5,678 nucleotides of DNA from an uncultured Clostridia bacterium (lineage in GTDB: Bacteria; Bacillota; Clostridia; Oscillospirales; Acutalibacteraceae), in assembly GCA_947624755.1 (NCBI GenBank), contig CANQLQ010000139.1:1-5678 (forward strand), in the 5' to 3' direction. Both the position numbers and the translations under genes were made by a program. Position 1 is the first letter of the stretch, and the number at the start of each line of letters is the position of its first letter. Under the pieces are notes generated by a model. The model searched no databases. It saw only the letters and a list, made by a program, of their open reading frames with translations, and was not told the origin of the DNA. Shown here in pieces: positions 1 through 4,817 of the stretch.

Positions 1-9
1 CTGCGATGA

Positions 10-89
10 GGGCGCCGCCCCTCAACCCCGCCGCCTTTTGAAAAAGGCGGGCGAAAACTTTTATCGCAAAACAGTTTATCGACAGACTG
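10..89. repeat. GC-rich hairpin repeat, short copy
   Basis: This is one of two direct copies in the window; the other is at 4463-4585. Positions 10-29 are identical to 4463-4482. Positions 34-89 match 4530-4585 with three substitutions, at 51, 74 and 86. The copy contains a perfect inverted repeat at 31-50 (CCGCCTTTT, GA, AAAAGGCGG) and a short GGGC/GCCC hairpin at 10-20. Compared with the other copy it lacks 43 nt. It ends exactly where the plus-strand terminator stem begins. It encodes nothing I can support. I infer a dispersed, non-autonomous intergenic repeat; the left boundary may lie outside the similarity I can see. Confidence 0.8.
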
Positions 90-127
90 GCTCCCGTGAA
101 AAATCGCGGGAGCCTTTTATTCTTTTT
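89..127 (+). terminator. Rho-independent terminator, plus strand
   Basis: An 8-bp perfect stem, GGCTCCCG (89-96) with CGGGAGCC (107-114), encloses a 10-nt loop and is followed on the plus strand by a T-rich tract (TTTTATTCTTTTTTT, 115-129). The T-tract polarity points to transcription entering from the left edge, so a convergent plus-strand gene or RNA probably ends before this window. On the minus strand the hairpin is not followed by a U-tract, so it is a poor terminator for the EamA gene ending at 182. Confidence 0.65.
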
Positions 128-181
128 TTGTAAAATAAACTCATCGGGAAACTTCTTATTAATTAAAAACTTCCTTAGCTG

Positions 182-595
182 TCAAATAACCATAATCAGC
201 GTACCTGCGGCAATAAGGACACAGCCGACAGCAGATTTCCATGTAAACTCCTCGTGCAGGAACACAAAAGCAAGAATAAGAGTAATTACAACGCTTAGCT
301 TATCAATCGGAACGACCTTTGAGGCCTCACCAATTTGCAGCGCCTTGTAATAGCAAAGCCACGAAGCCCCTGTTGCAAGTCCCGAAAGAATGAGAAAAAC
401 CCAACTTTTGCGGCTGATTTGTGAAATTCCGCTTTGCGCGTGAGTAATAAATACCATTACCCATGCCATGACAACCACAACAACTGTTCTTACCGCAGTT
501 GCAAGGTTTGAGTTGACCGCCTCTATTCCGACTTTCGCAAGAATAGAGGTCAGCGCCGCAAAAACAGCGGACAAAACTGCAAATAAAGCCCACAT
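182..595 (-). CDS. half-size EamA/DMT-family membrane transporter
   Basis: This 137-residue integral membrane protein of the drug/metabolite transporter superfamily has a single EamA repeat (the COG2510-like class). Classical members have two repeats and about 300 residues, so this one would need to dimerise. About five hydrophobic segments are visible, near residues 3-20, 33-51, 65-84, 97-114 and 120-136. Family-like signatures are the NLATAVRT stretch (30-37), SGLATGASWLCYYKAL (71-86) and VVPIDKLSVV (94-103). The start is the ATG at 595, four bases after the metY stop. The in-frame TTG at 631 lies inside metY and lacks a ribosome binding site. No strong Shine-Dalgarno precedes the ATG either, so translation is probably coupled to metY. 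Substrate is unknown. The metY linkage makes export of an amino acid or sulfur metabolite possible, but that is inference only. The stop is TGA. Confidence 0.88.
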   Translation of the reverse strand: MWALFAVLSAVFAALTSILAKVGIEAVNSNLATAVRTVVVVVMAWVMVFITHAQSGISQISRKSWVFLILSGLATGASWLCYYKALQIGEASKVVPIDKLSVVITLILAFVFLHEEFTWKSAVGCVLIAAGTLIMVI

Positions 596-599
596 AGTT

Positions 600-1868
600 T
601 TATTTCTGTGAAGCGATAAGTCCAGCTTCAAGGTCAGCGATTATATCTTCAATATTTTCAAGACCAACCGAGAAACGCACCATTGCGCCATCAATGCCTG
701 CCGCTGCAAGCTGTTCGTCTGTAAGCTGTCTGTGCGTTTCGCTTGCCGGGTGAAGAACGCAGGTACGGATATCCGCAACATGAACTTCGTTTGAAGCAAG
801 TGAAAGACCGTCCATAAATTTAGCCGCCGCCGCTCTGCCGCCTTTAATGCGGAAAGAAATAACGCCGCTTGAGCCTTTGAGATATTTCTTCGCAAGCTCG
901 TGGTTTTCATCGGATTCAAGTCCGGGGTAAGCAACAGAATCAACATACGGTGAATTTTCAAGATAGGTTGCAACCGCCATAGCGTTATCGCAATATTGAC
1001 GCATACGAACCGGAAGAGTTTCAAGACCGAGATTTAGCAAAAATGCACTGTTTGCGGCGGGATAGCAGCCGAAGTCTCGCATAAGCTGCATTCTTGCCTT
1101 GATTATGTACGCCATTTTGCCGTAGCTTTCGGTATATATCGTTCCGTGATAGGATTCATCGGGAGTTGTAAGTTCAGGGAAGTTACCCTTTGTCCAGTCA
1201 AAATTACCGCTGTCAACTATTACGCCGCCGCCTTGAACTGCATGACCGTCCATATATTTAGTAGTAGAATGGATAACTATGTCTGCGCCAAATTCAAAGG
1301 GCTTGCAAAGTATCGGAGTAGCAAAGGTATTGTCTATAATCAAAGGTACGTTCATGCTGTGAGCAATATTTGCAAAGCGTTCAATATCGAAAACCGTAAG
1401 TGCAGGGTTTGCTATCGTTTCACCAAAGACAAGCTTTGTATTCGGCTTGAACTGTGCTTTGATTTCTTCATCGGTTGAATTTTTGTCAACAAAGATACAT
1501 TCGATACCCAGCTTTTTAAGCGTGAATGCAAAAAGATTTATTGTTCCGCCGTAAATTTCGGCTGTGCTTACAATGCTGTCGCCGGCTTTACAGATATTAA
1601 GCACAGAAAGAAGAGAAGCGGCCTGACCGGAAGTCGTGCACATTGCTCCGACTCCGCCTTCAAGGTCACAGATTTTGTTTTCAACAGCCATAACCGTCGG
1701 ATTTCCAAAACGTGAATAGCAAAGACCTTTTGTCGGGTCGTCAAAAATTGCTGCGACCTCAGCGGCCGAATCATAAACATAGGTTGTGCTTTGCACGATA
1801 GGAAGGACTCTCGGCTCTCCGTTACCCGGCTTGTAGCCGGAATGTAAGCATTTTGTTTCGTCTTTCAT
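600..1868 (-). CDS. metY: O-acetylhomoserine sulfhydrylase (MetY)
   Basis: This PLP-dependent Cys/Met-metabolism enzyme (fold type I) condenses O-acetyl-L-homoserine with sulfide to give homocysteine and acetate, the direct sulfhydrylation route to methionine, in the cytoplasm. It has 422 residues, close to the usual 425-430. Visible signatures are YSRFGNPT (51-58; its Tyr/Arg normally contact the neighbouring subunit's cofactor phosphate), TSGQAA (79-84), the cofactor-ring aspartate in IIDNTF (D179), and the Schiff-base lysine K204 in STTKYMDGH. The roughly 60-residue segment FDWTKGNFPELTTPDESYHG after the lysine is typical of MetY rather than MetB/MetC. The start is the ATG at 1868, because GGAGGT (1881-1876) sits 7 nt upstream; the TTG at 1883 overlaps that site. 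The next gene (EamA) follows after 4 bp. The gap upstream to the ABM gene is 68 bp and carries no recognisable SAM or T-box leader. Confidence 0.95.
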   Translation of the reverse strand: MKDETKCLHSGYKPGNGEPRVLPIVQSTTYVYDSAAEVAAIFDDPTKGLCYSRFGNPTVMAVENKICDLEGGVGAMCTTSGQAASLLSVLNICKAGDSIVSTAEIYGGTINLFAFTLKKLGIECIFVDKNSTDEEIKAQFKPNTKLVFGETIANPALTVFDIERFANIAHSMNVPLIIDNTFATPILCKPFEFGADIVIHSTTKYMDGHAVQGGGVIVDSGNFDWTKGNFPELTTPDESYHGTIYTESYGKMAYIIKARMQLMRDFGCYPAANSAFLLNLGLETLPVRMRQYCDNAMAVATYLENSPYVDSVAYPGLESDENHELAKKYLKGSSGVISFRIKGGRAAAAKFMDGLSLASNEVHVADIRTCVLHPASETHRQLTDEQLAAAGIDGAMVRFSVGLENIEDIIADLEAGLIASQK

Positions 1869-1875
1869 TTGTATT

Positions 1876-1881
1876 ACCTCC
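1876..1881 (-). promoter_or_regulatory. ribosome binding site deciding the metY start
   Basis: A GGAGGT lies on the minus strand, 7 nt before the ATG at 1868. It fixes the start codon, because an upstream in-frame TTG (1883-1881) overlaps this site and so cannot use it. Confidence 0.85.
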
Positions 1882-1900
1882 AAATATGTTTTTTATAATA

Positions 1901-1924
1901 ATTAAGGAAACTCTGATTAAATCT
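1901..1924 (-). repeat. 24-bp dispersed motif, copy R1 (ahead of metY)
   Basis: One of four related copies, at 1901, 2331, 4274 and 4307, all in one orientation. The minus-strand core is GATTTAATCAGAGTTTCC. It matches copy R2 at 19 of 24 positions, R3 at 18 and R4 at 17. It sits 32 bp upstream of the metY ATG, between the ABM stop and metY. An AT-rich TATTAT (1900-1895) follows it in the direction of metY, but no -35 box is convincing. Confidence 0.6.
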
Positions 1925-1936
1925 ACACGAAAAATT

Positions 1937-2266
1937 TTATTCCTTGATAAACTTCATATCGGTCAACGGAATGTCGTCATCGGAAATATATCTTTCAACC
2001 TTCATATGAAGATTGTATTTTTCTCTAAGTTCAATTATTGTATTCATCATCGGCGTCTTATGGTGAGCGTCAATAGCATCTTGGTTCTCCCAACTGTCTA
2101 TTAACAAAACCGTTTCTTCATCATCCATAGGGAAGAAATAATCATATCGAATATTTCCGCTTTCGTTTCTTATGGCAGCTGCAGTTCCGCTGCTAACCAT
2201 TTCTTCTGCAAATTTCTTTGCAGACCCGTTTTCGCCTTTATAATAAATATTAACTGTTATACTCAT
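1937..2266 (-). CDS. ABM-domain (YgiN-like) putative quinol monooxygenase
   Basis: This 109-residue protein has the look of a dimeric alpha+beta ferredoxin-like antibiotic biosynthesis monooxygenase (ABM) protein. The N-terminal strand SITVNIYYK (2-10) is followed by a helix with KKFAEEMV (17-24) and the segment NESGNIRYDYFFPMDDEETVLLIDSWEN (34-61). Then comes AHHKTPMMNTIIEL (67-80), which matches the family's A-x-x-H...P pattern, and a last strand MKVERYI (88-94). Family members oxidise quinols or simply bind small aromatic or stress metabolites, and many have no proven activity, so the substrate cannot be read from sequence. The length is typical. The start ATG at 2266 has GGAG at 2279-2276, 9 nt upstream. 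It is separated from the kinase gene by 141 bp containing a candidate promoter. The stop is TAA. Confidence 0.82.
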   Translation of the reverse strand: MSITVNIYYKGENGSAKKFAEEMVSSGTAAAIRNESGNIRYDYFFPMDDEETVLLIDSWENQDAIDAHHKTPMMNTIIELREKYNLHMKVERYISDDDIPLTDMKFIKE

Positions 2267-2330
2267 AGTATTTTACTCCGTTTTAAATTTGTGCTTTAGT
2301 CGGCGCTGATGTGACTTCGCGGCGTTTTAA

Positions 2331-2354
2331 TTTAGGGAAGCGCTGATTAAGTCT
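2331..2354 (-). repeat. 24-bp dispersed motif, copy R2 (ahead of ABM gene)
   Basis: On the minus strand the core reads GACTTAATCAGCGCTTCCCT. It has the same orientation as R1, R3 and R4 and matches R1 at 19 of 24 positions. It lies in the 141-bp gap between the kinase stop and the ABM start, about 64 bp upstream of the ABM ATG, and would fall in the 5' leader if the promoter at 2367-2395 is real. Confidence 0.6.
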
Positions 2355-2366
2355 GAGGATAGAACG

Positions 2367-2395
2367 AATATATTTGTCACTCTCGGTATGCTCAA
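2367..2395 (-). promoter_or_regulatory. candidate sigma-A promoter for the ABM gene
   Basis: On the minus strand there is a -35-like TTGAGC (2395-2390), a 17-bp spacer and a -10-like TATATT (2372-2367), which differs from consensus at one position. Initiation would fall near 2360, giving a leader of about 95 nt to the ABM start. The match is moderate and AT-rich DNA gives such matches by chance. Confidence 0.32.
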
Positions 2396-2407
2396 ACATA
2401 TCCCCGG

Positions 2408-3073
2408 CTACAAAAGTCCGAAGTGTTTTGCGATTATGTCACATACCTCCTCTTTGGTATCGGTTGCATTATCATCTCTTATAACCGTATAAAAACCGCT
2501 GTTAGCAAATTCGGCATAGTGCTGTCTGCTATTGATTAGCGCAAGTCCTGCTTTGTAATTTTTCATCACGGCGTCAGAGTCATCGCAGTTCTCAATTACT
2601 TTAAGTATAAATTGTTTTTCAGGGTCACTCCTGTCAAAGAAGCGTTCTACACTCATACTTTGCTCACAGAGCATGACCGCAACATGACTGTAGTCGGAAA
2701 TCTTATGCAAAACGGAGAGTGGAATATTGGTATCGACAATGATTTTTCCCTTGTGCGAAAGCGCAATCAGCTCGGCAATCTCAAATTCCGCCGCTTCCTT
2801 GGCGCTGTCATAAATCCAGCGTTCGTACTCTTCCGGGGAGCGTCTGACAAATTCTTCCCAATTTTTCATCTGCTTGAAATAACATAGGTTCGGTTGAATA
2901 TTGGGCTGCGCAACTTCCTCGGAAACTTTCATATGGTAGTTTTCTTGGCACATTATCATACCGTAACGATCGGCAAGCATTCTGACCGTCGTGGATTTTC
3001 CTGCATACGCAGTCCCGGTAATAAAGTAGGTATTTCGCAGGTAATATTTCAAAATGTTATTTTCTATGTTCAT
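2408..3073 (-). CDS. P-loop NTPase / putative small-molecule kinase
   Basis: This 221-residue cytoplasmic protein has a clear Walker A motif, GTAYAGKST (20-28), after a short hydrophobic strand YFITG. A strand ending in an acidic residue (IIVDTN, 111-116) is the probable Walker B. A charged RFFDRSDPEKQF segment (144-155) could be a lid or substrate-binding loop like that of nucleoside/adenylate-type kinases. It resembles the uncharacterised 'AAA family ATPase' or kinase-like proteins common in Clostridia; the substrate is unknown and I do not assign one. It follows rlmD after 8 bp, and its AGGGAG ribosome binding site (3090-3085) lies within the last codons of rlmD, 11 nt before the ATG, so the two are probably co-transcribed. 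No signal peptide or membrane segment is seen. The stop is TAG. Confidence 0.8.
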   Translation of the reverse strand: MNIENNILKYYLRNTYFITGTAYAGKSTTVRMLADRYGMIMCQENYHMKVSEEVAQPNIQPNLCYFKQMKNWEEFVRRSPEEYERWIYDSAKEAAEFEIAELIALSHKGKIIVDTNIPLSVLHKISDYSHVAVMLCEQSMSVERFFDRSDPEKQFILKVIENCDDSDAVMKNYKAGLALINSRQHYAEFANSGFYTVIRDDNATDTKEEVCDIIAKHFGLL

Positions 3074-3081
3074 GTTTTAGA

Positions 3082-4257
3082 TTACTCCCTGTCCTTTGAC
3101 ATCAATACTACGCACTCAATGTGATTTGTATGCGGAAACATATCCACCGGCTGAATTTTTCTGACTTTATATCCGTTTTTGCAAAGAAACAGAAGATCCC
3201 TTGCCTGCGTTTCAATGTTGCATGAGATGTATACAACCTTTTTCGGTGAAAGTGTGACAATGCTTTTGAGGAAATTAAGGTCGCTGCCCGCTCTCGGCGG
3301 ATCCATAAAAACAACATCGACCTTATTCTTATTATTTGCCGCTTCAAGCATAAATTTACCCGCATCGGCACAAATGAAGCTGATGTTTTTTATTGCATTA
3401 AGTCTTGCGTTGACCTTTGCGTCACGCACGGCATCTTTGTTAATTTCAACACCGACAACACTCTTTGCCTTGTCGGAAAGAGCAATACCTATAGTGCCGA
3501 TTCCGCAATAGGCATCAAGAACGGTTTCTTTCCCTTTTAGGTCGGCAAAGTCAATCGCCGTTTTGTATAACACTTCGGTCTGGACGGGATTAATCTGGTA
3601 AAACGATTTCGGTGAAATACGAAAACGCTTTTTACAAAGTACATCTTCAATATATCCGTCGCCGAAAAGGACAGCTTCCTTTTCGCCAAGCACAAGGCTT
3701 GTTTTGGAATTGTTTATATTTTGAACTATCGTTGTAATTTCACCATGCTTTTCAAGAAGCGCTTTAAGAAAGTCATTTTTCTTAGGGAAAACATTTGTGC
3801 CTGTCACAAGCACAACCATAACCTGTCCGGTTGCAAAGCCTCTTTTGACAAGGACATGGCGAAGAAAACCCTTTCCTGTGTCCTCATTATATGGATAGAG
3901 TTTAAAAAGAGGGAGCATTTTTCTTATGTCAACAATAATTTCGTCGGCAGTCTCATCTTCGGTCATGCACTCGTCAACGAGAACTATATTATGACTTGAT
4001 GATTGATAAACACCTGAAATTATTTTTCCGCCCCTTGTCTGACCGAAAGCGGCCTGAACTTTGTTTCGGTAATGATACGGCTTTTTCATGCCTATGATTT
4101 CGGATACAAAACCGAACTTGCCAAGCGTTTTTATGCATTTCGCTTGTTTAAAGCTTAGCTGTTCATCATAGGTCATATTTTGAAGCTGACAGCCGCCGCA
4201 TTTTTTATAAAGCGGACAGCCGTTGCCTTTGCCGCCTTTTTTTGTTAGTTCTGACAT
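3082..4257 (-). CDS. rlmD: 23S rRNA (uracil-C5)-methyltransferase, RlmD/RlmCD type
   Basis: This SAM-dependent RNA m5U methyltransferase (RumA/TrmA family) is expected to methylate U1939 of 23S rRNA. Gram-positive RlmCD enzymes also modify U747, which sequence alone cannot decide. It has 391 residues. A [4Fe-4S] cluster is implied by C14, C20 and C23 (CPLYKKCGGC) plus C97 (DEC). The C-terminal Rossmann-like domain has SFYQINP (218-224), motif I DAYCGIG (248-254), acidic E271, MDPPRAG (318-324), nucleophile C346 in YISCN and general base E381 in HIEC. All catalytic residues are present. The protein starts just before the cluster, so the N-terminal TRAM domain of 450-residue relatives is missing. 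The ATG at 4257 is supported by GAGGT (4267-4263), 5 nt upstream. It heads a probable two-gene unit with the kinase gene. A TrmA-like tRNA target is less likely. Confidence 0.92.
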   Translation of the reverse strand: MSELTKKGGKGNGCPLYKKCGGCQLQNMTYDEQLSFKQAKCIKTLGKFGFVSEIIGMKKPYHYRNKVQAAFGQTRGGKIISGVYQSSSHNIVLVDECMTEDETADEIIVDIRKMLPLFKLYPYNEDTGKGFLRHVLVKRGFATGQVMVVLVTGTNVFPKKNDFLKALLEKHGEITTIVQNINNSKTSLVLGEKEAVLFGDGYIEDVLCKKRFRISPKSFYQINPVQTEVLYKTAIDFADLKGKETVLDAYCGIGTIGIALSDKAKSVVGVEINKDAVRDAKVNARLNAIKNISFICADAGKFMLEAANNKNKVDVVFMDPPRAGSDLNFLKSIVTLSPKKVVYISCNIETQARDLLFLCKNGYKVRKIQPVDMFPHTNHIECVVLMSKDRE

Positions 4258-4271
4258 TTTTTACCTCGGTT

Positions 4272-4277
4272 ATTATA
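4272..4277 (-). promoter_or_regulatory. candidate -10 element upstream of rlmD
   Basis: A perfect TATAAT lies on the minus strand (4277-4272), 14 bp before the rlmD ATG and at the edge of repeat copy R3. The hexamer 17 bp upstream (GCGTGA) is a poor -35. Initiation here would place the ribosome binding site almost at the RNA 5' end, so I give this low weight. Confidence 0.22.
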
Positions 4278-4297
4278 TGGATCCTCTGATTAAATCA
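4274..4297 (-). repeat. 24-bp dispersed motif, copy R3 (ahead of rlmD)
   Basis: On the minus strand the core reads GATTTAATCAGAGGATCC, matching R1 at 18 of 24 positions in the same orientation. It sits 16 bp before the rlmD start and only 9 bp from copy R4, making a tandem pair. Confidence 0.58.
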
Positions 4298-4306
4298 CGC
4301 ATAGGG

Positions 4307-4330
4307 CTTAAGGAATCACTAATTAATACA
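4307..4330 (-). repeat. 24-bp dispersed motif, copy R4
   Basis: This is the most diverged copy. Its minus-strand core is TTAATTAGTGATTCCTTAAG, matching R1 at 17 of 24 positions. It lies next to R3 and immediately adjoins (sharing two bases with) a perfect 7-bp inverted repeat at 4329-4344 (CAAGCAG, CC, CTGCTTG), which may belong to the same element or be a small operator-like dyad. Confidence 0.5.
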
Positions 4331-4386
4331 AGCAGCCCTGCTTGACAGTAAATTATTCCGTCATTTTGCCCAAAAATTCTCGTTAT

Positions 4387-4403
4387 TACACAAAGTATTG
4401 CCT
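4387..4403. repeat. TACACAAAGTATTGCCT direct repeat, copy A
   Basis: This 17-bp sequence recurs at 4592-4609 with one extra A, in the same orientation and 205 bp away. The two copies bracket the GC-rich hairpin repeat. Confidence 0.65.
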
Positions 4404-4462
4404 TAGCATGTAGAAAAAGTATGTGTCGCTTGGCAATATGCACAAAAGAAGTAAGATTTTGG

Positions 4463-4585
4463 GGGCGCCGCCCCTCAACCCCTGACCCTTTTGTCTGCTT
4501 CGCAGACATTTCCCCTGACAGGGGAATTACCTTTTGAAAAAGGCGGACGAAAACTTTTATCGCAAAACAATTTATCGACAGTCTG
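4463..4585. repeat. GC-rich hairpin repeat, long copy
   Basis: This is the second direct copy of the repeat at 10-89. Its ends match that copy (20 of 20, then 53 of 56 positions), but it has 47 nt (4483-4529) where the short copy has 4. The extra segment carries two perfect hairpins with 3-nt loops: GTCTGC/GCAGAC (4493-4507) and TCCCCT/AGGGGA (4511-4525). A third inverted repeat, CCTTTT/AAAAGG, lies at 4530-4543. CCTTTTG occurs at both 4487 and 4530, 43 nt apart. There is no coding capacity. It sits between the small peptide gene and rlmD. Confidence 0.82.
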
Positions 4586-4591
4586 CGCCAA

Positions 4592-4609
4592 TACACAAAA
4601 GTATTGCCT
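4592..4609. repeat. TACACAAAAGTATTGCCT direct repeat, copy B
   Basis: This is the second copy of the 4387-4403 motif, with one extra A. The overlapping CAATAC (4589-4594) and GTATTG (4601-4606) form a 6-bp hairpin that copy A cannot form. It lies directly beside the GC-rich repeat. Confidence 0.65.
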
Positions 4610-4679
4610 CAAATTTTTGAACGAACTGACGAAAAATTTACTCGCTAATGACGGCACGTTCTTTTGCTGTTTAACCTCT

Positions 4680-4781
4680 TTATTTTGCGTATTTTTTCAT
4701 ACAATGACGTATCGCAATTTCAATTATAACAAGTGTTGTGACCGCCATAACTGCCGCAACCGGATTGCCCTGCTTTTTCAT
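4680..4781 (-). CDS. 33-residue small transmembrane peptide
   Basis: This is a short reading frame with the marks of a real gene. ATG at 4781 is preceded by a consensus GGAGG (4794-4790) at 8-nt spacing, and TAA ends it at 4680. The peptide begins MKKQGNPVAAVMAV, has one hydrophobic segment of about 19 residues (7-25, including TTLVIIEIAI) and ends in a basic tail (RHCMKKYAK). It is therefore a plausible single-pass membrane peptide with positive charges at both ends. It starts 36 bp after the beta-galactosidase stop on the same strand, so it is probably co-transcribed. I do not recognise a family. A membrane-complex subunit, regulator or toxin-like peptide are all possible, and none is shown. 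There is a chance it is spurious, but the ribosome binding site and composition argue for translation. Confidence 0.62.
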   Translation of the reverse strand: MKKQGNPVAAVMAVTTLVIIEIAIRHCMKKYAK

Positions 4782-4817
4782 CGTGTTTTCCTCCGTTTTA
4801 GACTTACGTTTATCTTT

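Larger units (their letters stand above)
4258..4679. other. 420-bp gene-free region made of repeats
   Basis: No credible gene is present: reading frames here have no ribosome binding site and cross the repeats. In plus order the region holds R3 and R4, the 16-bp dyad at 4329-4344 and an AT-rich stretch. Next come a TACACAAAGTATTGCCT motif (4387-4403), the GC-rich hairpin repeat (4463-4585) and a second copy of the TACACAAA motif (4592-4609). An inverted pair CCGTCATT (4358-4365) and AATGACGG (4647-4654) brackets most of it. I see no clear minus-strand intrinsic terminator after the small peptide gene. The whole looks like nested remnants of mobile or repetitive DNA between two transcription units; that reading is inference. 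Confidence 0.6.

Noticed and set aside
145..165. Possible fifth copy of the 24-bp motif (GGGAAACTTCTTATTAATTA)
   Set aside because: It needs an inserted base and several substitutions in AT-rich DNA, so it is not distinguishable from chance.
96..350. 84-residue plus-strand reading frame over the terminator and EamA gene
   Set aside because: It starts inside the terminator hairpin region and is the antisense of a clear membrane protein.
596..631. TTG start giving a 149-residue EamA protein
   Set aside because: It lies within metY, lacks a ribosome binding site and adds a charged leader not typical of the family; the ATG at 595 begins directly with the first membrane segment.
1869..1936. Possible SAM or T-box riboswitch ahead of metY
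   Set aside because: The gap is only 68 bp, with no T-box core, specifier stem or terminator-antiterminator pair visible.
4342..4370. Plus-strand TTGACA that could be a -35 box
   Set aside because: No acceptable -10 lies at 16-18 bp, and no plus-strand gene follows.
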